Assembly: GCA_024867545.1 (NCBI GenBank)
Contig: JANFNE010000006.1
Coordinates: 1,324,001-1,388,000, forward strand
DNA: 64,000 nucleotides
Direction: 5' to 3'
From: Phytopythium helicoides
Taxonomy: Eukaryota; Oomycota; Peronosporomycetes; Pythiales; Pythiaceae
Shown here piece after piece: positions 1 to 9,900 of the stretch. Within the stretch, counting starts at the first letter, position 1; each line of letters starts with the position of its first letter. The notes below the pieces were generated by a model. That model worked only from the letters and a program-made list of their open reading frames with translations, ran no database searches and was not told the DNA's origin. The position numbers and the translations under genes were made by a program.

Positions 1-172
1 TATTTCCTATTGGCCTAGGAACAGCAACGACTAGCCTGACGATCACCACACATCCATGGCGATGCACTAAGACGCACGAATGAAATATGCACCATATGCA
101 ATAGAGGCACGCTCAGTGCTACCACGAGCGCGACTCCTAGCGTCCTCGCACATTGCTTCAAGCTGGACGCGC

Positions 173-3100
173 TTACGACGACCAGCACACATGCTCCACC
201 CAGTCGATGGCGCTAGTAAAGTGCTCCGAGGAGCCGTCATAGCCGAACTTCTCGGCTGCCTCCTCAATGCAGTCCAAGAGTGCCTGAGCCTTGTCCGTCG
301 ATGACTTCTCCAGTTCGGCGCGCACAGCAGCGTCCTTGAGGCTCTGGATCTGATCGGCGTAGTAGTTGGCAATGCTCTCCTTGAACTGCTCCTTTGTCAT
401 GTGCTCCGCCATCGGGGGAAGCTCAGCCGGCTCCGGCGTCACGACCACAGTAGCGAAGTCACCGTTGCCAGTAGGAATCTCGAGGATCTCATTTCCGTCC
501 GCAGTTGTCGTCGAGTCCACCAGAACAGTCTCAATTCCATCATCCGTCACAACCTGAACAACGTCCTGACCGTCCAAAGCAGGGACGTCAGGAATAATGA
601 TGGTGGTCTCACCCTCCGACGTGGACACCTCCGTGATGACAGGGGCTTCGGTTTCCAACTCAATTGGTGAGCTCGGAACTTCGATCGGGGTGAAGCCACC
701 CTCGCCGTCTGGGATTTGAAGGATGGCGCCGTCGCTGGTCGAGATCTCCTCGACTAGTTCGGGAACATACTCGCCCTCGTCGTTCTGGATTTCAATGACC
801 ACTGTGCCGTCAACAGCGGGGACTTCTGGAACGATCAAATCGACATTGTCGCCATCACTGGTCGGCACAGAGAGAATCGACTCGTCAGGAACCGTAGCGG
901 CGATCTCCGAGTTTGCAACAACTTCCGACACATCAGATCCACGAAGACCTTGGGACGATGCCTGGCTATCCGAAATCTTCACGGTGAATGCTCCCCCGTC
1001 AGAATCAGGAATCGAGACAACAGCGCTATCATCGGTCGACGAGACAATGTCAGCGACAACAGGAACGAAGTCGCCGTGACCATTCTTCACTTCAACAACT
1101 TCTTCATCGTTGATTTCAACAGATGACTTGCGAATGTATCCGGTAGACGAGTCAGATGGAATCTCCACAACAGTCTGAGCACCAGTGTCCGGGTCCGACA
1201 CAACAAGCACATCCTCGCCAGTAGGAGACTCCACCACATCAGCGATCACAGGAACGAAGTCACCATCGTCGTTCTGAACCTGGACAACAACGTCCTCGCC
1301 GCTAGCAGGCAGATCCTCAGGAACAATCACAGGAATCACATCGCCGTCGGTCGTCGTAGCAGCAACCACGTCCGTGTCATCGCTTGGGATTGAATCAGCG
1401 CCAATGTCGATCGAGGGCGTCGAGTCGTCCGACGGGACTTCCACAATCGTCTGAGCACCCGTGTCCGGGTCCGCAACAACAAGCACATCCTCGCCGGTAG
1501 GAGACTCCACCACATCAGCGATCACAGGAACGAAGTCACCATCGTCGTTCTGAACCTGGACAACAACGTCCTCGCCGCTAGCAGGCAGATCCTCAGGAAC
1601 AATCACAGGAATCACATCGCCGTCGGTCGTCGTAGCAGCAACCACGTCCGTGTCATCGCTTGGGATTGAATCAGCGCCAATGTCGATCAAGGGCGTCGAG
1701 TCGTCCGACGGGACTTCCACAATCGTCTGAGCACCCGTGTCCGGGTCCGCAACAACAAGCACATCCTCGCCAGTAGGAGACTCCACCACATCAGCGATCA
1801 CAGGAACGAAGTCACCATCGTCGTTCTGAACCTGGACAACAACGTCCTCGCCGCTAGCAGGCAGATCCTCAGGAACGATCACGGGAATCACATCGCCGTC
1901 GGTTGTCGTAGCAGCAATCACGTCCGTGTCATCGCTCGGGATAAAATCATCCTGATGCAGGTACGGAGTATCATCGACTTCTGTCTCGTCCGAGTCTTGC
2001 AAGTATGGAATGTCAACGATCATGCTGTCAGAGTCTGAATCGACAACGTCAGCCAGAACAGAGACAAAATCGCCATTTTCATCTTGCACTTGAACAACTT
2101 CCTGATTCGCAGATCCGCGGAGTGCAGGCGTCGAGTCCTCCGACGGAACCTCCACCACAGTCTGCGCACCCGTGTCCGGGTCCGACACAACAAGCACTTC
2201 ATCGCCAGAAGGAGTCTCCACCACGTCCGCGATCACAGTCACAAGATCACCATCGTCGTTCTGCACTTCCACAGGGATCGAGTCGACGCCAGCAGGCACC
2301 TCCTCCGGAGCGACCACAGTCAGAGCATCGCCCTCGCTCGTCTCAGCAACAACCACGGTCGTGTCCTCGTCCGAAGCAGAGATCGAAGGCGTCGAGTCCT
2401 CCGACGGAACCTCCACCACAGTCTGAGCACCCGTGTCCGGGTCCGACACAACAAGCACTTCATCGCCAGAAGGAGTCTCCACCACGTCCGCGATCACAGT
2501 CACAAGCTCACCATCGTCGTTCTGCACCTCCACAGGGATCGAGTCGACGCCAGCAGGCACCTCCTCCGGAGCGACCACAGTCAGAGCATCGCCCTCGCTC
2601 GTCTCAGCGACAACCACGGTCGTGTCCTCGTCCGAAGCAGAGATCGAAGGCGTCGAGTCCTCCGACGGAACCTCCACCACAGTCTGAGCACCCGTGTCCG
2701 GGTCCGACACAACAAGCACTTCATCGCCAGAAGGAGTCTCCACCACGTCCGCGATCACAGTCACAAGCTCACCATCGTCGTTCTGCACTTCCACAGGGAT
2801 CGAGTCGACGCCAGCAGGCACCTCCTCCGGAGCGACCACAGTCAGAGCATCGCCCTCGCTCGTCTCAGCAACAACCACGGTCGTGTCCTCGTCCGAAGCA
2901 GAGATCGAAGGCGTCGAGTCCTCCGACGGAACCTCCACCACAGTCTGCGCACCCGTGTCCGGGTCCGACACAACAAGCACTTCATCGCCAGAAGGAGTCT
3001 CCACCACGTCCGCGATCACAGTCACAAGCTCACCATCGTCGTTCTGCACTTCCACAGGGATCGAGTCGACGCCAGCAGGCACCTCCTCCGGAGCGACCAC

Positions 3101-5641
3101 AGTCAGAGCATCGCCCTCGCTCGTCTCAGCAACAACCACGGTCGTGTCCTCGTCCGAAGCAGAGATCGAAGGCGTCGAGTCCTCCGACGGAACCTCCACC
3201 ACAGTCTGCGCACCCGTGTCCGGGTCCGACACAACAAGCACTTCATCGCCAGAAGGAGTCTCCACCACGTCCGCGATCACAGTCACAAGCTCACCATCGT
3301 CGTTCTGCACTTCCACAGGGATCGAGTCGACGCCAGCAGGCACCTCCTCCGGAGCGACCACAGTCAGAGCATCGCCCTCGCTCGTCTCAGCAACAACCAC
3401 GGTCGTGTCCTCGTCCGAAGCAGAGATCGAAGACGTCGAGTCCTCCGACGGAACCTCCACCACAGTCTGCGCACCCGTGTCCGGGTCCGACACAACAAGC
3501 ACTTCATCGCCAGAAGGAGTCTCCACCACGTCCGCGATCACAGTCACAAGCTCACCATCGTCGTTCTGCACTTCCACAGGGATCGAGTCGACGCCAGCAG
3601 GCACCTCCTCCGGAGCGACCACAGTCAGAGCATCGCCCTCGCTCGTCTCAGCAACAACCACGGTCGTGTCCTCGTCCGAAGCAGAGATCGAAGGCGTCGA
3701 GTCCTCCGACGGAACCTCCACCACAGTCTGCGCACCCGTGTCCGGGTCCGACACAACAAGCACTTCATCGCCAGAAGGAGTCTCCACCACGTCCGCGATC
3801 ACAGTCACAAGCTCACCATCGTCGTTCTGCACTTCCACAGGGATCGAGTCGACGCCAGCAGGCACCTCCTCCGGAGCGACCACAGTCAGAGCATCGCCCT
3901 CGCTCGTCTCAGCAACAACCACGGTCGTGTCCTCGTCCGAAGCAGAGATCGAAGGCGTCGAGTCCTCCGACGGAACCTCCACCACAGTCTGCGCACCCGT
4001 GTCCGGGTCCGACACAACAAGCACTTCATCGCCAGAAGGAGTCTCCACCACGTCCGCGATCACAGTCACAAGCTCACCATCGTCGTTCTGCACTTCCACA
4101 GGGATCGAGTCGACGCCAGCAGGCACCTCCTCCGGAGCGACCACAGTCAGAGCATCGCCCTCGCTCGTCTCAGCAACAACCACGGTCGTGTCCTCGTCCG
4201 AAGCAGAGATCGAAGACGTCGAGTCCTCCGACGGAACCTCCACCACAGTCTGCGCACCCGTGTCCGGGTCCGACACAACAAGCACTTCATCGCCAGAAGG
4301 AGTCTCCACCACGTCCGCGATCACAGTCACAAGCTCACCATCGTCGTTCTGCACCTCCACAGGGATCGAGTCGACGCCAGCAGGCACCTCCTCCGGAGCG
4401 ACCACAGTCAGAGCATCGCCCTCGCTCGTCTCAGCAACAACCACGGTCGTGTCCTCGTCCGAAGCAGAGATCGAAGGCGTCGAGTCCTCCGACGGAACCT
4501 CCACCACAGTCTGCGCACCCGTGTCCGGGTCCGACACAACAAGCACTTCATCGCCAGAAGGAGTCTCCACCACGTCCGCGATCACAGTCACAAGCTCACC
4601 ATCGTCGTTCTGCACTTCCACAGGGATCGAGTCGACGCCAGCAGGCACCTCCTCCGGAGCGACCACAGTCAGAGCATCGCCCTCGCTCGTCTCAGCAACA
4701 ACCACGGTCGTGTCCTCGTCCGAAGCAGAGATCGAAGGCGTCGAGTCCTCCGACGGAACCTCCACCACAGTCTGAGCACCCGTGTCCGGGTCCGACACAA
4801 CGAGCACTTGGTCACCACCTGGAGCTGACACCACGTCTGCCACCACAGGAACCAGGTCACCATCGTTGTTCTGCACTTGGACGACAATGCTATCGGCGCC
4901 AGCAGGCACATCCTCTGGAACGACGACAGGAAGGACGTCGCCCTCGCTAGTCGTAGCAGCAACCACGGTGGTGTCTTCAGTCGAAACAGCAGCCGTCGTA
5001 TCCACCTCCGGAGTGTTGTACTTCTCGAGAAGGTAGTCCGGAATCGAGATCGTCGCACGGTCGCAGTCGTCGAGTTTCGAGTACAGCTTGTCCAAGGTAT
5101 CAGACGTCACCTTCACTTTTTCCGACTTGAGCGCCTTGAACGCTGACACAGCGCAAGCCGAGTCCGCGTCGTACAGGTCGTTCAGCTGGGACACCAGGTC
5201 GTCCTTGATGTCATCCGGCAGACTCGAACCCGACACTTGGTCGGAGCCATCGTCGTAGTGCGTGCTCAGCTTCGTCAGGTACTCGGTCTGCGTGACGACG
5301 CCGTTCTTGTTCATATCGATCTCCGAGAACGACGGGTAGTACGGGTCGTCCAGCTCCGACACGAACGACGGGATCGACAGCGACGACCTCGCCTGAGCAC
5401 TCAGCTGCTGGGTCTCCTCACTGGCACTAGCCGTCGTCGCCGTCTCCGTCGTCGCAGCGCTCCCGCTTCGCATCGAAGCGTAGCCTACAACTCCCGACGC
5501 AGCCACCAGGCCGACCGTCGCGGCCGCGATGGCCACGCGCTTCTTCTGGCGGCGCCGAGACGAGCGGCGGTCAGGGGCAGCCACGCGGCGGATGAACGTG
5601 GTCTCCTCATTCTCGCTCCCGTAGTTGGAGGGAGTCTTCAT
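173..5641 (-). CDS. Giant acidic tandem-repeat membrane-anchored protein, copy 1
   Basis: Uninterrupted 1,822-residue reading frame. The start at 5641 (MKTPSNYGSENEE) is shared by all three paralogs here. Residues 1-35 are basic (RRSSRRRQKKR). A hydrophobic stretch at about 36-57 looks like a signal anchor, so the rest is probably extracellular or vesicular. Residues near 105-125 hold a canonical EF-hand loop (D-M-N-K-N-G-V-V-T-Q-T-E). Then come about ten 87-residue units that are nearly identical at DNA level, followed by about three 92-residue units of a related type, diverged segments, and a C-terminal Lys/Glu-rich helical domain of about 75 residues ending in VEHVCWSS. The repeats are rich in Asp, Glu, Val, Thr and Ser and look beta-strand forming. 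I know no enzyme family with this layout. A surface, cell-wall or adhesive-vesicle protein is an inference, by analogy with other large repeat proteins of oomycete spores. Confidence 0.85.
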   Translation of the reverse strand: MKTPSNYGSENEETTFIRRVAAPDRRSSRRRQKKRVAIAAATVGLVAASGVVGYASMRSGSAATTETATTASASEETQQLSAQARSSLSIPSFVSELDDPYYPSFSEIDMNKNGVVTQTEYLTKLSTHYDDGSDQVSGSSLPDDIKDDLVSQLNDLYDADSACAVSAFKALKSEKVKVTSDTLDKLYSKLDDCDRATISIPDYLLEKYNTPEVDTTAAVSTEDTTVVAATTSEGDVLPVVVPEDVPAGADSIVVQVQNNDGDLVPVVADVVSAPGGDQVLVVSDPDTGAQTVVEVPSEDSTPSISASDEDTTVVVAETSEGDALTVVAPEEVPAGVDSIPVEVQNDDGELVTVIADVVETPSGDEVLVVSDPDTGAQTVVEVPSEDSTPSISASDEDTTVVVAETSEGDALTVVAPEEVPAGVDSIPVEVQNDDGELVTVIADVVETPSGDEVLVVSDPDTGAQTVVEVPSEDSTSSISASDEDTTVVVAETSEGDALTVVAPEEVPAGVDSIPVEVQNDDGELVTVIADVVETPSGDEVLVVSDPDTGAQTVVEVPSEDSTPSISASDEDTTVVVAETSEGDALTVVAPEEVPAGVDSIPVEVQNDDGELVTVIADVVETPSGDEVLVVSDPDTGAQTVVEVPSEDSTPSISASDEDTTVVVAETSEGDALTVVAPEEVPAGVDSIPVEVQNDDGELVTVIADVVETPSGDEVLVVSDPDTGAQTVVEVPSEDSTSSISASDEDTTVVVAETSEGDALTVVAPEEVPAGVDSIPVEVQNDDGELVTVIADVVETPSGDEVLVVSDPDTGAQTVVEVPSEDSTPSISASDEDTTVVVAETSEGDALTVVAPEEVPAGVDSIPVEVQNDDGELVTVIADVVETPSGDEVLVVSDPDTGAQTVVEVPSEDSTPSISASDEDTTVVVAETSEGDALTVVAPEEVPAGVDSIPVEVQNDDGELVTVIADVVETPSGDEVLVVSDPDTGAQTVVEVPSEDSTPSISASDEDTTVVVAETSEGDALTVVAPEEVPAGVDSIPVEVQNDDGELVTVIADVVETPSGDEVLVVSDPDTGAQTVVEVPSEDSTPSISASDEDTTVVVAETSEGDALTVVAPEEVPAGVDSIPVEVQNDDGDLVTVIADVVETPSGDEVLVVSDPDTGAQTVVEVPSEDSTPALRGSANQEVVQVQDENGDFVSVLADVVDSDSDSMIVDIPYLQDSDETEVDDTPYLHQDDFIPSDDTDVIAATTTDGDVIPVIVPEDLPASGEDVVVQVQNDDGDFVPVIADVVESPTGEDVLVVADPDTGAQTIVEVPSDDSTPLIDIGADSIPSDDTDVVAATTTDGDVIPVIVPEDLPASGEDVVVQVQNDDGDFVPVIADVVESPTGEDVLVVADPDTGAQTIVEVPSDDSTPSIDIGADSIPSDDTDVVAATTTDGDVIPVIVPEDLPASGEDVVVQVQNDDGDFVPVIADVVESPTGEDVLVVSDPDTGAQTVVEIPSDSSTGYIRKSSVEINDEEVVEVKNGHGDFVPVVADIVSSTDDSAVVSIPDSDGGAFTVKISDSQASSQGLRGSDVSEVVANSEIAATVPDESILSVPTSDGDNVDLIVPEVPAVDGTVVIEIQNDEGEYVPELVEEISTSDGAILQIPDGEGGFTPIEVPSSPIELETEAPVITEVSTSEGETTIIIPDVPALDGQDVVQVVTDDGIETVLVDSTTTADGNEILEIPTGNGDFATVVVTPEPAELPPMAEHMTKEQFKESIANYYADQIQSLKDAAVRAELEKSSTDKAQALLDCIEEAAEKFGYDGSSEHFTSAIDWVEHVCWSS
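1150..1960 (-). repeat. 276-bp coding tandem repeat, about 3 units
   Basis: A second repeat type with a 276-bp period (92 residues). Its unit contains DLPASGEDVVVQVQNDDGDF and VESPTGEDVLVVADPDTG. The TGTCGATC landmark recurs at 1405 and 1681. It is recognisably related to the 261-bp unit (shared VQNDDG, SDPDTGAQT and VEVPS phrases) and is the older-looking, less amplified form. Copy 2 of the gene carries about two such units near 7250-7640. Confidence 0.85.
2127..4792 (-). repeat. 261-bp coding tandem repeat array, about 10 units
   Basis: The same phrase recurs every 261 bp (for example GTGTCCGGGTCCGACACAAC at 2172, 2433, 2694 and onward to 4782). The period is a multiple of three, so each unit adds 87 residues in frame. 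Units differ by only a few scattered bases. One marker change (GAAGACGTCG in place of GAAGGCGTCG) occurs near 3430 and again near 4213, exactly 783 bp or three units apart, showing that units were copied in threes. Confidence 0.95.
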
Positions 5642-5749
5642 GGCTGGCCGCTGGCAGGCTGGTCCCTCGCTCGGGTCGAGAGGCGCAGCGGCTGGCTTGG
5701 CTCGGTGTTTCCTCGACGGCGCAAATCGAGTAGTGAGCCGCTCGGTCGG

Positions 5750-6661
5750 CCGCGACGCCCATCAGTTGACTGGCGCCACCCTCCTCGCTCCATCTCCGCG
5801 ATCCGCCGCCACGCGCGACCCGTCGCCGACGCTTTGACTCGTCGCGCGATCTTCGCGGACGGGCGGATCCCGTCGCCGGTTGCAGCTCAAGATCGCGGAT
5901 CTTGACACCCACTGGAGGCCGCAGACGCCTCGCGCTGACGCTGATGGACGAAACGCAGCCACGCGCAGCTGCCCGCGCGCGCTGCGCCTCTCGTTCGGCG
6001 CCGTCACCGCATGCCAGCGACAGGTCGGCGACCAGCTTGAGGTGATGTGAGGAAGTGCTGCTTGTCGAAAGTACCGAGTGAGAACCGGTAGAGGCTCGGT
6101 TGAGATGGGTGCACTTCGGCAACTTCAATGTGCGGTGACTCGGGTGGATGGATGGCTAGAACTCGAGGGGACGTGTGATCGCATTGCTGGACAATTCTCC
6201 GTACACCGTACACGATAGCGTGCCTCAGCAGTAATGACTTTGCTCTGTGCTGGCCCGGATGCGTGTGTCCTTGCCGCGTTTGTTCGTGTGCGATCTTCAT
6301 TTGGGAGATCTTCTAGCACAAGCGGGTTTATGAGCAGACCCCATGAACAAAGAGACCCACAGTTTCTTCCGCTTTTTCAAGATTGTTGACGTGCAGCTCA
6401 ACCTCGCCTTGGCACACAACAAAGAACGAAACGCAGACGCCTGTTCCTGTCAAACGCAAGAATAGCGCGGTGACAAGGGTTTTGGCCATGAGTGTGGAGC
6501 TTGTGTCGTCGCTGACCTTGAAGGCATTTGGAACAACAGGACCGACCATGGGCTGCACATAGAGTTGCAGTGATCGTCGCACTTCGAGTTGATCATCATC
6601 TCGTCAAAGCTGGGATTTTCCATTGTTAACCTTGTCCTCGCTTCCCCATACGTTCATATGG
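5750..6661. other. Intergenic region between repeat-gene copy 1 and the fragment at 6662
   Basis: The first part is the upstream region of copy 1. The block at 5642-5749 matches the upstream of copy 2, after which similarity stops abruptly. An inverted repeat (arms CGCGCGAC at 5812-5819 and GTCGCGCG at 5841-5848) lies about 200 bp upstream of the start. From about 6330 to 6590 there is a weak coding candidate on the minus strand, listed separately. I see no other gene. Confidence 0.5.
6328..6582 (-). CDS. Possible small hypothetical protein or exon
   Basis: An open stretch on the minus strand reads like ordinary protein. From the ATG at the residues MVGPVVPN it gives about 73 residues, including DDTSSTLMAKTLVTALFLRL and a C-terminal part ending HGVCS. 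The spacing of DTSST, an alternating hydrophobic strand and a final acidic helix recalls small proteasome-assembly chaperones of the PSMG4 kind, but the match is weak. No clean upstream exon was found: an in-frame stop lies just before the acidic DQLEVRR segment. It may be a real two-exon gene, a relic, or chance. Confidence 0.25.
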   Translation of the reverse strand: MRRSLQLYVQPMVGPVVPNAFKVSDDTSSTLMAKTLVTALFLRLTGTGVCVSFFVVCQGEVELHVNNLEKAEETVGLFVHGVCS

Positions 6662-6853
6662 ATGAGTAACATTCTCAACAAGCAAACATCAACTTATGAA
6701 ACGCTGCGCAAGACCAAGTATGTATCAAGATCGCGAGTGTTGAGTTCATAATGTTTCGTTGCTGTATTTTGCGTTAGGCTGAATATCATCAACGACTATC
6801 CTAGCTTGATCCGCGTCCATGTTGCGCCATGGAGGGACTTCGCGAAGACGCAG
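6662..6853 (+). pseudogene. Two-exon gene fragment cut off at the 3' end of repeat-gene copy 2
   Basis: Exon 1 (6662-6717) begins MSNILNKQ. A 60-bp intron with GTATGT and TTAG ends (6718-6777) is followed by an exon in matching phase reading LNIINDYPSLIRVHVAPWRD. The next donor-like site is at 6854 (GTATGC), but no plausible following exon appears before the tail of the repeat gene at 6969. The APWRDF phrase faintly recalls the N-terminus of PRA1-family Rab acceptors (xPWxEF), an uncertain assignment. It looks like the 5' remnant of a gene whose 3' half was displaced when the repeat gene arrived. Confidence 0.35.
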
Positions 6854-6968
6854 GTATGCAATGTGAAAACATGCAGCAGGATGCCGTGGTTCACGCACGC
6901 GAGAACGGCGCTCCCGATACTGGACACATCACCATCAATGCTCACTCAGCATTTAATGCCGAGAGCCT

Positions 6969-9900
6969 TCAAGCCGACCAGCAGACGCTGCCCACCCAGT
7001 CGATAGCGTCCGAGAAATGAGGAGCCTGCTCATACACACCGTACCAGCCGAACTTCTCCGCTGCCTCATTGATGCAGTCCTCGAGCGCCTGGAGCTTGGC
7101 TGGGATCGATGCAGCATCGACTTCAGCTTGCAGCGCAGTGGACTTCAGCTCTTGGAGCTGGTCAGCGAAGTGCTCCTCAATCTGCTCCTTGAATTGGTCC
7201 TTAGTCATGTACTCAGCAGCGTTGTTCTCTTCCGCTCCACGAAGAGCTGGCGTCGAGTCGTCCGACGGGACTTCCACAATCGTCTGAGCACCAGTGTCCG
7301 GGTCCGACACAACAAGCACATCCTCGCCAGTAGGAGATTCCACCACATCAGCGATCACAGGAACGAAGTCACCATCGTCGTTCTGAACCTGGACAACAAC
7401 GTCCTCACCGCTAGCAGGCAGATCCTCAGGAACGATCACAGGAATCACATCGCCGTCGGTCGTCGTAGCAGCAACCACGTCCGTGTCATCGCTCGGGATA
7501 GAATCAGCGCCAATGTCGATCGAGGGCGTCGAGTCGTCCGACGGGACTTCCACAATCGTCTGAGCACCAGTGTCCGGGTCCGCAACAACAAGCACATCCT
7601 CGCCAGTAGGAGACTCCACCACATCGGCAATAACTTTAACGAAATCACCATCGTCGTTCTGCACCTGGACAACAACGCTGTCACTGTTATCGACGATGGA
7701 ATCGGGAATATTGACCAGAAGTTCGTCGCCATCAGTCGTCGTACCAACAACAAGACTCGGGGTGTCGTCAGAAGCAGAGATTGTTTCGTCAGCAGAAGTT
7801 CCACCAGAGAACGGAACCTCAAGCAACTTGCTGTCGGAGGTGGTATCAACAACATCCGCGATCGTTGTCACAAAATTACCACTATCATCCAGAATCTGGA
7901 CAACTTCTTGGTCAGCAGACCCACGAAGACCCGGGGTTGGAATATCCGACGGAACCTCCACAATCGTCTGAGCACCCGTGTCCGGGTCCGACACAACAAG
8001 CACTTCATCGCCAGAAGGAGTCTCCACCACGTCCGCGATCACAGTCACAAGATCACCATCGTCGTTCTGCACTTCCACAGGGATCGAGTCGACGCCAACA
8101 GGCACCTCCTCCGGAGCGACCACAGTCAGAGCATCGCCCTCGCTCGTCTCAGCAACAACCACAGTCGTGTCCTCGTCCGAAGCAGAGATCGAAGGCGTCG
8201 AGTCCTCCGACGGAACCTCCACCACAGTCTGAGCACCCGTGTCCGGGTCCGACACAACAAGCACTTCATCGCCAGAAGGAGTCTCCACCACGTCCGCGAT
8301 CACAGTCACAAGATCACCATCGTCGTTCTGCACTTCCACAGGGATCGAGTCGACGCCAGCAGGCACCTCCTCCGGAGCGACCACAGTCAGAGCATCGCCC
8401 TCGCTCGTCTCAGCAACAACCACGGTCGTGTCCTCGTCCGAAGCAGAGATCGAAGGCGTCGAGTCCTCCGACGGAACCTCCACAATCGTCTGAGCACCCG
8501 TGTCCGGGTCCGACACAACAAGCACTTCATCGCCAGAAGGAGTCTCCACCACGTCCGCGATCACAGTCACTAGCTCACCATCGTCGTTCTGCACTTCCAC
8601 AGGGATCGAGTCGACGCCAGCAGGCACCTCCTCCGGAGCGACCACAGTCAGAGCATCGCCCTCGCTCGTCTCAGCAACAACCACGGTCGTGTCCTCGTCC
8701 GAAGCAGAGATCGAAGGCGTCGAGTCCTCCGACGGAACCTCCACCACAGTCTGAGCACCCGTGTCCGGGTCCGACACAACAAGCACTTCATCGCCAGAAG
8801 GAGTCTCCACCACGTCCGCGATCACAGTCACAAGCTCACCATCGTCGTTCTGCACCTCCACAGGGATCGAGTCGACGCCAGCAGGCACCTCCTCCGGAGC
8901 GACCACAGTCAGAGCATCGCCCTCGCTCGTCTCAGCAACAACCACAGTCGTGTCCTCGTCCGAAGCAGAGATCGAAGGCGTCGAGTCCTCCGACGGAACC
9001 TCCACCACAGTCTGAGCACCCGTGTCCGGGTCCGACACAACAAGCACTTCATCGCCAGAAGGAGTCTCCACCACGTCCGCGATCACAGTCACAAGCTCAC
9101 CATCGTCGTTCTGCACCTCCACAGGGATCGAGTCGACGCCAGCAGGCACCTCCTCCGGAGCGACCACAGTCAGAGCATCGCCCTCGCTCGTCTCAGCAAC
9201 AACCACAGTCGTGTCCTCGTCCGAAGCAGAGATCGAAGGCGTCGAGTCCTCCGACGGAACCTCCACCACAGTCTGAGCACCCGTGTCCGGGTCCGACACA
9301 ACAAGCACTTCATCGCCAGAAGGAGTCTCCACCACGTCCGCGATCACAGTCACAAGCTCACCATCGTCGTTCTGCACCTCCACAGGGATCGAGTCGACGC
9401 CAGCAGGCACCTCCTCCGGAGCGACCACAGTCAGAGCATCGCCCTCGCTCGTCTCAGCAACAACCACGGTCGTGTCCTCGTCCGAAGCAGAGATCGAAGG
9501 CGTCGAGTCCTCCGACGGAACCTCCACCACAGTCTGAGCACCCGTGTCCGGGTCCGACACAACAAGCACTTCATCGCCAGAAGGAGTCTCCACCACGTCC
9601 GCGATCACAGTCACAAGCTCACCATCGTCGTTCTGCACTTCCACAGGGATCGAGTCGACGCCAACAGGCACCTCCTCCGGAGCGACCACAGTCAGAGCAT
9701 CGCCCTCGCTCGTCTCAGCAACAACCACGGTCGTGTCCTCGTCCGAAGCAGAGATCGAAGGCGTCGAGTCCTCCGACGGAACCTCCACCACAGTCTGAGC
9801 ACCCGTGTCCGGGTCCGACACAACAAGCACTTCATCGCCAGAAGGAGTCTCCACCACGTCCGCGATCACAGTCACAAGCTCACCATCGTCGTTCTGCACT

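Noticed and set aside
2005..4950. Long open frames on the plus strand across the copy 1 repeat array (up to 981 codons)
   Set aside because: The unit length is a multiple of three and lacks stops in several frames, so any frame open in one unit stays open through all. The Pro/Arg/Ser/Gln-rich products are by-products of the real minus-strand gene.
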